From the NCBI GenBank assembly GCA_027297025.1, contig JAPUIM010000397.1, positions 1 to 6,645 of the forward strand: a DNA stretch of 6,645 nucleotides, read 5' to 3'. This document shows, in pieces, positions 1-6,174 of the stretch; the first letter of the stretch is position 1, and each line of letters starts with the position of its first letter. The position numbers were made by a program, and so were the translations under genes. The stretch is from Bacteroidota bacterium. Its GTDB lineage: Bacteria > Bacteroidota > Bacteroidia > Cytophagales > Cyclobacteriaceae. A model generated the notes under the pieces. The model searched no databases and was not told where the DNA came from. It saw only the letters and a list, made by a program, of their open reading frames with translations.

Positions 1-132
1 ATGAAGGATGCTGGTTGTAGGAATCTCAAGGAATACAATGCCAAATTTGTAAACCGACGGCTTAATCCGGAAAAAGGACACCGGTTTTTACCCTATATCG
101 TGTTGGTAATAGATGAGCTAGCCGGGCTATAG
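1..132 (+). pseudogene. ftsK: Inverted fragment of an ftsK allele
   Basis: Frame 1 reads 43 codons before a TAG at 130-132. The first 41 or so are an FtsK motor-domain segment that includes the Walker B region VLVIDELA. It differs from the equivalent segment of the adjacent minus-strand ftsK by two residues (R for Q at codon 20 and N for S at codon 22) plus six synonymous changes. The ATG at position 1 is an internal Met of FtsK, not a start codon, and there is nothing upstream in the window. Homology ends at about 124, where the sequence turns into the opposite strand of ftsK and soon hits a stop. The fragment cannot encode a functional protein. It is either a remnant of a second copy or, more likely, a chimeric join at a contig end. 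Confidence 0.85.
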
Positions 133-292
133 GTCCTTCAACTGCCTTTCCCGCAGTCATCATAAGGTCGGCCAGCTCATCAATTACCAACACGATATAA
201 GGTAAAAACCGGTGTCCTTTCTCCGGACTAAGCTGTCGGTTTACAAATTTGGCATTATATTCCTTGAGATTCCTACAACCTGCATCCTTCAT
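1..292. repeat. Imperfect inverted repeat within ftsK (124-bp arms, 44-bp spacer)
   Basis: Positions 1-124 match the reverse complement of 169-292 (position p pairs with 293-p), with 8 mismatches (positions 12, 36, 59, 65, 72, 93, 111 and 120) and no gaps, about 93.5% identity. The spacer 125-168 is present once and encodes the part of FtsK just after Walker B. Both arms encode the same FtsK segment, from MKDAGC to the Walker B residues DELA. The left arm reaches the first base of the window, so its true length is unknown. The right arm is the normal in-gene copy. The left arm is most simply a foreign or allelic ftsK piece joined head-to-head by template switching or misassembly. A real inverted duplication cannot be excluded from sequence alone. 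Confidence 0.97.
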
Positions 293-1933
293 TAACCCAT
301 ACCGTTTTTCCATTTCGATACACAACGAGTTCAATGTATTGACCACCGATTTGGTATCGGTAATAATGGCTTCTTCGCTATTGGGAATTTTGGCCAAAAA
401 ATGTCTTTCGATCTTATTAAATAGGGTGAGTTCTACCTTTTTCGGGTCTACCAATACAAATTTGAGCTGAGAAGGATGTTTTTTATATATCAGTGATGCC
501 AAGATTACATTCAATCCAACTGACTTACCTTGACCGGTGGCACCTGCCATAAGCAGGTGAGGCATTTTAGCTAAGTCAGTCACAAATACTTCATTGGAGA
601 TTGTTTTTCCCAAAACCACAGGCAATTCTTTATCACTGGTCATGAACTTATCGGTAGAAAGGACCGAACGAATGGTCACCATTTCCCTGTTTTTATTAGG
701 TACTTCTATACCGATGGTACCCTTACCGGGAATAGGAGCTATGATCCGGATACCCAGGGCTGATAGATTTAAGGCAATATCATCTTCAAGGTTCTTAATT
801 TTGGAGATCTTGATACCTGCATCCGGTACAATTTCATATAAGGTGACGGTCGGACCAATTGTGGCTTTTATGCTGGATATACCTATCTTAAAATTGATAA
901 GTGTTTCAATTATCTTGTCCTTGTTTTGTTCTAATTCGTCTTTGGTTACTTGAGCTTTTGAGGCAGTATGTTGGTTGAGTAGATCCAAGGTGGGATATTT
1001 GTAAGATCCCAAATCAAGAGTGGGGTCGTAGTTTTCAATTTTATCACCGACTTTCTCTTCGATGACCTCTTCATTTATACTGAACTCAGGCTCATTTACC
1101 GGTGAAGGATCAACCTCCGAACTTGAAGGGGTCACATCCAATTTAAGTTTATCCGACACTTCTGCGTCTTCTGGTTTTTCAATATTTTTAACCGTCCATG
1201 ATTCCAACTCTTTTTGACCATCTACCGTTTCCTGTTCATCAGTGGGGGGCGTTTTAGGTGTATTAGCTAAAGTGGGATCGGTCAGACTGGCATTTGCTGG
1301 GCCCGACTTGGAACTGAAACTAAAAAGGGAAGTGATGTTGAAGAAATAAATAAGGAATACTAAAAGGGCAAATACTAAAAACAAAAAAGTGCCTTTTCCT
1401 AAAATGCTGTGAAAAAGTACAGATAATTCAAAACCCACTCCTCCACTTAAGAAACTCCATGATGTCAAGTCCATGGTGTCCAACGAAAAATAACCTAGTA
1501 ATAGACTTAACCAGAACATGAAGAATACGGAGAAAACAAAGGCTCTGGTTAGAGGTACCAAAGTTTTCTTAAACACAATTTTAAATCCTGATAAGAACAG
1601 CAATGGCGGTATAAAAAAGGTAGCAAGGCCAAACCACTTGAAAATGAAAAAATGAGCAGATAAGGCACCCATCAACCCTAACCAGTTTCTTGCCTCTAAG
1701 CCCAATACTTTTAACCCATCCTGCCCCACCGCTTCCACCACGCTTTGGTCAGCTTTTCCAGTAAATAAGTAGGACAGAAAAGCGATAAAAAGGAATATCG
1801 CAGTGATAAGTAAGAAAAAACCAAAAGCTAAATGGAATTTTCGGTCTTTTAAGAAGCTTTTTTTTGTCTCTGACTTACCCTTACCCCTCCCAGAACTTTT
1901 AAAGGTATTAGATTTATTAGTGTTGTTTGCCAT
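62..1933 (-). CDS. ftsK: DNA translocase FtsK/SpoIIIE, C-terminally truncated
   Basis: FtsK is a membrane-anchored, septum-located ATPase that pumps DNA and activates XerCD at dif during chromosome segregation. The ATG start follows a basic, Ser/Lys-rich cytoplasmic N-terminus. Hydrophobic segments lie at about residues 33-57, 85-120, 130-150 and 180-205, fitting the usual four-helix membrane domain. A Pro/Glu/Asp-rich linker runs to about 310, followed by the alpha/beta motor. Walker A is GATGQGKS at 464-471, the VDPKKVEL motif is at 495-502 and Walker B is VLVIDEL at 581-587. The genuine sequence continues through GPIARLA (about residue 606, near position 116). The last 17 residues and the stop at 62-64 are an artefact of reading into the inverted arm. 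Bacteroidota FtsK proteins are usually near 800 aa, so about 200 residues are missing: the rest of the motor and the DNA-reading gamma domain. An AAAGGA lies 4 nt before the ATG, a weak possible ribosome binding site. Confidence 0.93.
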   Translation of the reverse strand: MANNTNKSNTFKSSGRGKGKSETKKSFLKDRKFHLAFGFFLLITAIFLFIAFLSYLFTGKADQSVVEAVGQDGLKVLGLEARNWLGLMGALSAHFFIFKWFGLATFFIPPLLFLSGFKIVFKKTLVPLTRAFVFSVFFMFWLSLLLGYFSLDTMDLTSWSFLSGGVGFELSVLFHSILGKGTFLFLVFALLVFLIYFFNITSLFSFSSKSGPANASLTDPTLANTPKTPPTDEQETVDGQKELESWTVKNIEKPEDAEVSDKLKLDVTPSSSEVDPSPVNEPEFSINEEVIEEKVGDKIENYDPTLDLGSYKYPTLDLLNQHTASKAQVTKDELEQNKDKIIETLINFKIGISSIKATIGPTVTLYEIVPDAGIKISKIKNLEDDIALNLSALGIRIIAPIPGKGTIGIEVPNKNREMVTIRSVLSTDKFMTSDKELPVVLGKTISNEVFVTDLAKMPHLLMAGATGQGKSVGLNVILASLIYKKHPSQLKFVLVDPKKVELTLFNKIERHFLAKIPNSEEAIITDTKSVVNTLNSLCIEMEKRYGLMKDAGCRNLKEYNAKFVNRQLSPEKGHRFLPYIVLVIDELADLMMTAGKAVEGPIARLAHLLPTRYRVKTGVLFPD

Positions 1934-2003
1934 TCAATCCTTTAAAGCCACGAAATTAATTAAATAAACCCAATAATAGTAAGATAATTTAAGCACAGAA
2001 ATA

Positions 2004-3050
2004 TTAATTTTCCTTAGGTTCAGCCAACAATGCTTTATTAATATTTTGGATCAATGATGGGCCTTGGTAGATAAACCCGGTATATATCTGCACTAGTGTT
2101 GCCCCTGCATCCATTTTTTCTATAGCATCCTGGGCCGAGCCTATCCCTCCCACGCCAATGATTGGAACAGATTCCCCCAATCCCTGGCGAAGGGTTCTTA
2201 TTACTTGGGTAGATCTTTCTTTCAGGGCTTGACCGCTCAATCCTCCCTGGCCGATTTTCTCTAGGTCATCAGATTCAGTGGACAAATTTTCCCTGGCGAT
2301 AGTAGTGTTGGTGGCTATTACCCCATCGATATTTGTTTCCTTTACAATTTCTATTACATCATTTAACTGCTGCTGGTTTAGATCCGGAGCAATTTTTAAT
2401 AGTAAAGGCTTGGGACTGTCCTTGGAATGATTTAGTTGTTGCAGACCAGCAAGCAACGCTTTTAACGGTTCTTTTTCCTGCAGCTGCCTCAAATTGGGAG
2501 TATTTGGAGAGCTTACGTTCACCACAAAGTAATCCACCCAAGGATATAACTCTTCAAAGCATATTTTATAATCATTCAGAGCATCTTGATTGGGAGTAGA
2601 CTTATTTTTTCCAATGTTTCCCCCAATGATGATAGAAGATCTGCTACTTCTAATTCGTTGGACCGCGGATTGTACGCCCTGGTTGTTAAAACCCAAACGA
2701 TTGACCATGGAGTGATCTTTAGGTAACCGAAAAATTCTTGGTTTGGGATTTCCCTGCTGTGGTTTGGGAGTTAAGGTCCCAATTTCAATGAATCCAAAAC
2801 CCATATGTGACAAAACCTCTATCCAGCGCCCATCTTTATCAAATCCGGCAGCTAATCCTACCGGATTGGAAAAATTTAGGCCCCAGATCCGTTTCTCCAG
2901 TTTGGGATGCTGCAATTGAAAACTCCGGTTAAGCAGAAATTTTATACCAGGAATCCGAACCAACCAGTTGAAAAGGTTCATTATAAAATAATGAATTGAT
3001 TCGGGATCGAAGAGGAATAAGATAGGCCTTATAACAGATTTGTACACCAT
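2004..3050 (-). CDS. pyrD: Dihydroorotate dehydrogenase (quinone), class 2
   Basis: PyrD oxidises dihydroorotate to orotate with FMN and passes electrons to membrane quinone, the fourth step of pyrimidine synthesis. The N-terminal region has RPILFLFDPESIHYF, the amphipathic membrane-associating extension typical of class 2 enzymes. Numbering from the chosen ATG (348 aa), the protein shows GLAAGFDKDG (about 65-74), NRLGFNN (117-123), NVSSPNTPNLR with the probable catalytic Ser at 181, LLLKIAPDL with the FMN-contacting Lys at 219, ATNTT, GGLSG and IGVGGI near the FMN phosphate site. A TTG seven codons upstream (3071) keeps the frame open, but MVYKSVIRP matches how family members begin, and that TTG lies inside a promoter-like -7 box. 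I therefore choose the ATG at 3050. It lies 60 bp downstream of xerD and 70 bp upstream of ftsK on the same strand. Confidence 0.96.
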   Translation of the reverse strand: MVYKSVIRPILFLFDPESIHYFIMNLFNWLVRIPGIKFLLNRSFQLQHPKLEKRIWGLNFSNPVGLAAGFDKDGRWIEVLSHMGFGFIEIGTLTPKPQQGNPKPRIFRLPKDHSMVNRLGFNNQGVQSAVQRIRSSRSSIIIGGNIGKNKSTPNQDALNDYKICFEELYPWVDYFVVNVSSPNTPNLRQLQEKEPLKALLAGLQQLNHSKDSPKPLLLKIAPDLNQQQLNDVIEIVKETNIDGVIATNTTIARENLSTESDDLEKIGQGGLSGQALKERSTQVIRTLRQGLGESVPIIGVGGIGSAQDAIEKMDAGATLVQIYTGFIYQGPSLIQNINKALLAEPKEN

Positions 3051-3068
3051 CCGGTGGGTTTTATTTGG

Positions 3069-3076
3069 CAAAGGTA
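3069..3076 (-). promoter_or_regulatory. Candidate Bacteroidota -7 box for pyrD
   Basis: On the minus strand this reads TACCTTTG, a perfect match to the Bacteroidota sigma-A -7 consensus TAnnTTTG. It ends 18 nt before the ATG at 3050, which would leave a short leader. No clear TTG -33 element is present about 19 nt further upstream, so the match is only partial. If real, it gives pyrD-ftsK a promoter separate from xerD and rules out the upstream TTG as start codon. Confidence 0.35.
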
Positions 3077-3110
3077 GAATGAAATGATGAAAATTGAAAT
3101 TGGTGATCTA

Positions 3111-4010
3111 CTAGCTGCGAGGATGAAATTCCTGGATGACCTGTTTGAGATACTCCCGATCCAGGTGGGTGTAGATTTCAGTGGTGGTAATGGATTCATG
3201 ACCCAGCATTTCCTGTACGGCTCTGAGATCCGCACCTCCTTCTATCAAATGAGTGGCAAACGAATGACGAAAAGTGTGAGGGCTGATATTTTTTTTGAGG
3301 CCTATTTTTTTTGCCATGTCCTTAACAATATTAAAAATCATTACCCTTGACAATTTGGTGCCTCTGCGATTAAGAAAAACAAAACTTTCATTTCCCGTCT
3401 TTATTTCAATATGGCACCTGATCTCATCGGTATAGATCTTAATGAATTTCAAGGCCTCTTTACCGATGGGCACCAATCGCTCTTTACTGCCCTTACCCAG
3501 CACCCTTAGGAAACCTATATCGAAATAAACATTGTTAAGTTTTAGCTCGATTAGCTCGGTGACCCTCAATCCCGAACTATACAAAGTTTCCAACATAGCA
3601 CGGTTTCGTGTACCTTCCGGTGTGGACAAGTCAATGGCCTGTAAAAGATTTTCAATCTCATGAAAATTTAAAGTATCAGGAAGTTTTCTTCCCAATTTTG
3701 GTCCTTCTATCAAAGCTGAAGGATCGTTTTCCAAATCCCCTTCAAAGTTTAAATATTTAAAGAAGGATTTAATTCCGGATAAGATGCGGGCCTGAGAATG
3801 AGCGGTCAGTCCCAGTTCATTTACATATTCCAAAAAATCCTGCAGGTGAATGGTAGTAATGGAAAGGGGGGATTGTGGAAGCCCTTTTAACTGGGTGAAT
3901 TGATTCAATTTTTCCACATCACCAATATAAGCCGATACTGAATTTGGAGCCAGTGAGCACTCTATCCGCAGATAACTTTCAAATTGTTTGATATAATAAT
4001 CCCAATTCAT
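3111..4010 (-). CDS. xerD: Site-specific tyrosine recombinase XerD
   Basis: XerD works with XerC at the dif site to resolve chromosome dimers, switched on by FtsK. The 299-residue length matches XerD. Numbered from the ATG at 4010, residues about 4-88 form the SAM-like core-binding domain and about 110-290 the catalytic domain. The full catalytic set is present: Arg149 (SSGLRVTEL), Lys173 (GKGSKER), His245 and Arg248 (SPHTFRHSFATH), His271 (MLGHESI) and the nucleophile Tyr280 (EIYTH). The spacing is identical to that of E. coli XerD. A TTG directly precedes the ATG in frame, and the ATG is preferred. The gene diverges from aroQ and is followed 60 bp later by pyrD and then ftsK. XerC is the alternative name. 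Chromosomal context and the C-terminal sequence favour XerD, but the pair is hard to separate without a tree. Confidence 0.93.
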   Translation of the reverse strand: MNWDYYIKQFESYLRIECSLAPNSVSAYIGDVEKLNQFTQLKGLPQSPLSITTIHLQDFLEYVNELGLTAHSQARILSGIKSFFKYLNFEGDLENDPSALIEGPKLGRKLPDTLNFHEIENLLQAIDLSTPEGTRNRAMLETLYSSGLRVTELIELKLNNVYFDIGFLRVLGKGSKERLVPIGKEALKFIKIYTDEIRCHIEIKTGNESFVFLNRRGTKLSRVMIFNIVKDMAKKIGLKKNISPHTFRHSFATHLIEGGADLRAVQEMLGHESITTTEIYTHLDREYLKQVIQEFHPRS

Positions 4011-4068
4011 CAATAATGCTTAATATTGAGAATAGAAGAAACTTATCTTGTTAAGTTAAGACGGAAAA
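4011..4068. promoter_or_regulatory. Divergent xerD/aroQ intergenic promoter region
   Basis: This AT-rich 58-bp gap separates two genes transcribed away from each other, so it should hold a promoter for each. On the minus strand, TAAGTTTC (4038-4045) matches the Bacteroidota -7 consensus at 7 of 8 positions (last base off) and could serve xerD. On the plus strand only a poor match, TATCTTG, is seen ahead of aroQ. A dyad, AACTTA (4040-4045) and TAAGTT (4052-4057), spans the middle. No Shine-Dalgarno stands out for either gene. The function is inferred from geometry; the individual boxes are weak. Confidence 0.5.
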
Positions 4069-4491
4069 ATGAAAATACTTATCCTTAACGGCCCCAATTT
4101 AAATCTGGTGGGCACCAGAGAGAAATCCGTTTATGGAGAAAAAGATTTTGATTCATTCCTGGAAACGCTGAGAGACCAAAATCAAGAAATCGATATTGAT
4201 TATTACCAATCCAACCTGGAAGGTGAAATCATAAATAAAATGCACGAAGTGGGATTTAGTTTTGATGGCATTATTTTTAATGGGGGTGGATATACTCATA
4301 CTTCAGTTGCCATTGCCGATGCCATTGCTGCTATTACTACACCGGTGCTGGAAGTCCATATTACGAATTTATATGCCAGAGAAGAATATCGCCATCTGAG
4401 TCTTACCGGAAAAAATTGTGTGGGTGTCATTACCGGTCTGGGATTGGAAAGTTATGAATTGGCAATAAGGCACTTCTCCAGGCATTTATGA
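4069..4491 (+). CDS. aroQ: 3-dehydroquinate dehydratase, type II
   Basis: AroQ converts 3-dehydroquinate to 3-dehydroshikimate, step three of the shikimate pathway, as a cytosolic dodecamer of small flavodoxin-like subunits. The 140-aa length is typical. The start MKILILNGPNLNLVGTRE carries Asn12 and Arg17 of the active-site lid, with the catalytic Tyr at 22 (VYG). SNLEGE follows at about 48-53. NGGGYTHTS (71-79) holds the substrate-binding Asn71 and His77, with Asp84 from the neighbouring-subunit contact. EVHITN carries the catalytic His97, and AREEYRHLS carries Arg104 and Arg108. All key residues are present. Local oddities are NGGG where NPGA or NAGA is usual, and Leu110 where the RHHS/RRHS motif has His. 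The stop overlaps the next start (ATGA), which suggests translational coupling to the aminotransferase. Confidence 0.96.
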   Translation: MKILILNGPNLNLVGTREKSVYGEKDFDSFLETLRDQNQEIDIDYYQSNLEGEIINKMHEVGFSFDGIIFNGGGYTHTSVAIADAIAAITTPVLEVHITNLYAREEYRHLSLTGKNCVGVITGLGLESYELAIRHFSRHL

Positions 4492-5552
4492 GGAAGTGCA
4501 TTTCTTTTTATCCCGGTCCTTCCAAGGTACACGAAAAAGTCCCAAGGTATGTGTTAGACGCCTACCAAAAAGGGATCCTCAGCATCAATCACAGGAGTCC
4601 TGAATTTGAAGAACTTTTTCAGAAAACCACCCAACTGTTAAAAAAAAAGCTTCAAATACCTGAGGAATTCAATATTTATTTCACCTCATCAGCTACTGAG
4701 TGTTGGGAAATAATTGCCCAATCTTTAACTGAAATACAGAGCTTTCATTTGTATAATGGAGCTTTTGGAGAAAAATGGCACAACTACACTAAGAAATTGG
4801 GAGTGACAACCTCACACTATCAGTTTGAGGCTCAACAAATTCTTGAGGTTAATAATCTAAATGTCCCGGATGAAGCAAAGATCATCTGTCTGACCCAAAA
4901 TGAAACCTCCAACGGTACCCAGTTGAGTAATGAAATAATACACCAACTACGTGAGAATTATCCGGAGAAACTATTGGCTGTAGATGCTACTTCCTCACTT
5001 GGAGGTATCAAGTTAAATATTGCTTCCGCTGATATTTGGTTTGCCTCTGTACAGAAGTGTTTGGGATTACCCGCCGGAATGGCACTACTGATATGCAGCC
5101 CCCAAGCTTTGGAGAAAGCCCAATCATTGGGTGAAAATAACCATTACAATAGCTTATTGTTCATTGCCGAAAATGCGGAGAAATACCAGACCCCATATAC
5201 CCCCAATGTGATGAATATTTATTTGTTGATGAGGACTCTAGAGAAAAGGCCTAAAATCACCAACATAGACCGTGAAATAAAAAGGCGGTATAAGCAGTGG
5301 GTAGACTATTTCAATGGCTTGGATCGATTTAAAATGTTTATTCCTAATGACCTGGTAAGGTCCCGCACGGTTATTACGGTGGAGGCCGACCCAACGACAA
5401 TTGGCGACACTAAGGAACGGACCAAATCCGCAGGATTCATCTTGGGCAATGGGTATGGCCTCTTAAAAAACACTACTTTTAGAATAGCTAATTTTCCTGC
5501 AATCAAAAGAACGGAAATAAGGAAATTACAGGATTTCCTAATGCGGGATTAG
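4488..5552 (+). CDS. Class V PLP-dependent aminotransferase (SerC/AGXT-like)
   Basis: This is a 354-aa fold-type I, class V aminotransferase. It opens with FYPGPSKV, as in phosphoserine and alanine-glyoxylate aminotransferases. NHRSPEF (34-40) resembles the SHRS-type substrate loop and TSSATE (66-71) binds the PLP phosphate. NETSNG (138-143) and AVDATSS supply Asp166, which pairs with the PLP ring nitrogen. Lys190 in SVQKCLGLPAG is the Schiff-base lysine, and FRIANFPA (331-338) is a C-terminal carboxylate-binding Arg motif. The enzyme is therefore expected to be catalytically competent. The substrate is unclear: phosphoserine (serine synthesis) is plausible, but the sequence is diverged from canonical SerC (about 360 aa with HxxGW-type motifs), and members of this group are often annotated only as class V aminotransferases. 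It starts 4 bp inside aroQ, so the two are probably made together. A 46-bp gap follows before the marC-family gene. Confidence 0.9.
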   Translation: MRKCISFYPGPSKVHEKVPRYVLDAYQKGILSINHRSPEFEELFQKTTQLLKKKLQIPEEFNIYFTSSATECWEIIAQSLTEIQSFHLYNGAFGEKWHNYTKKLGVTTSHYQFEAQQILEVNNLNVPDEAKIICLTQNETSNGTQLSNEIIHQLRENYPEKLLAVDATSSLGGIKLNIASADIWFASVQKCLGLPAGMALLICSPQALEKAQSLGENNHYNSLLFIAENAEKYQTPYTPNVMNIYLLMRTLEKRPKITNIDREIKRRYKQWVDYFNGLDRFKMFIPNDLVRSRTVITVEADPTTIGDTKERTKSAGFILGNGYGLLKNTTFRIANFPAIKRTEIRKLQDFLMRD

Positions 5553-5598
5553 ATTAAAATCATCCGTTTTAACTACCTTAGCCCCAAATTTTTAGACA

Positions 5599-6174
5599 GT
5601 GTTCAGTTTCAAAGAAATTATTTCGGTTTCCCTTATATTATTTTCAGTAATTGATATAGTAGGCAACATTCCCATCATAATTGATCTGAGGAAGAAAGCT
5701 GGGCAAATCGAATCAGAAAAGGCCACCTTGGTGTCTGGATTTATTATGGTGCTTACCTTGTTTGTAGGGGAATCCATTTTAGCTTTTTTTGGAATCGATA
5801 TTGAATCCTTTGCCGTAGCTGGGGCCATTATTATTTTTTTGATTGGCATGGAAATGATCCTGGAAAGAAATATTTTTAAATCCAATCCTGAAGAAGCCTC
5901 TACTACTTCTATTGTTCCATTGGCTTTTCCCATGATCGCAGGAGCCGCTACCATGACAACCATTATCTCACTTAGAGCAGAATATACTCAATCCAATGTA
6001 CTGGTTGGAATAATTCTTAATCTGGGATTGATCTACCTGGTATTAAAAACCTCGGGATGGTTGGAACGAAAGATTGGACAGGCTGGGTTTAATATCCTGA
6101 GAAAGGTATTTGGGATCATACTTTTATCAATAGCTATCAAACTTTTTAAGACCAACATCCATATATTGGCCTAA
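5599..6174 (+). CDS. MarC family (UPF0056) integral membrane protein
   Basis: This 191-aa hydrophobic protein has about six membrane segments, near residues 5-28, 43-65, 70-89, 103-124, 132-151 and 163-184. Family marks are the N-terminal SVxLILFSVIDIVGNIPI block, where MarC proteins have D-x-x-G-x-x-P-I, and PLAFPMIAGAATMTT (107-121) around the fourth helix. The start is GTG at 5599, chosen because FSFKEIIS follows as in relatives and no in-frame ATG lies near. No Shine-Dalgarno is visible. The MarC name comes from linkage to the E. coli mar locus. A role in multidrug resistance was not supported later, and the biochemical function of the family is unknown, possibly transport. Its stop TAA shares its last A with the rnhA start codon, so the two genes are likely cotranscribed and coupled. 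Confidence 0.9.
   Translation: MFSFKEIISVSLILFSVIDIVGNIPIIIDLRKKAGQIESEKATLVSGFIMVLTLFVGESILAFFGIDIESFAVAGAIIIFLIGMEMILERNIFKSNPEEASTTSIVPLAFPMIAGAATMTTIISLRAEYTQSNVLVGIILNLGLIYLVLKTSGWLERKIGQAGFNILRKVFGIILLSIAIKLFKTNIHILA

Noticed and set aside
1..292. Inverted repeat as a transposon end, invertible switch or retroelement hairpin
   Set aside because: Both arms are ordinary FtsK coding sequence with synonymous differences. No transposase, target duplication or recombinase site is seen around them.
249..953. Plus-strand open frames opposite ftsK (249-470 and 594-953)
   Set aside because: They lie antisense to well-conserved FtsK motor and linker codons and show no recognisable protein features.
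1934..2003. Promoter for ftsK in the pyrD-ftsK gap
   Set aside because: Only a 7-of-8 match to TAnnTTTG (TAATTTCG, minus strand) without a properly spaced TTG in very AT-rich DNA, so it is not distinguishable from chance.
3051..3071. pyrD starting at TTG 3071 (355 aa)
   Set aside because: The extra seven residues are unlike family N-termini, and the TTG lies within a promoter-like -7 box. The ATG at 3050 gives the usual start.
2333..3350. Short frames opposite or overlapping pyrD and xerD
   Set aside because: They are shadows of two genes with complete catalytic motifs, with no independent coding evidence.
4038..4060. Possible dif site near xerD
   Set aside because: A dif site has 11-bp arms around a 6-bp centre with inner ends like ATAA and TTAT. 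Here the inner bases are CTTA and TAAG, and only 6 bp per arm pair, so it does not fit.
5554..5572. Inverted repeat TTAAAA/TTTTAA after the aminotransferase as a terminator
   Set aside because: The stem is only 6 A/T pairs with no GC content and no following T-run, so it is too weak for an intrinsic terminator.
5592..5963. Minus-strand open frame opposite the marC-family gene
   Set aside because: It is antisense to a clearly conserved membrane protein, and its composition is what the reverse of hydrophobic codons gives.
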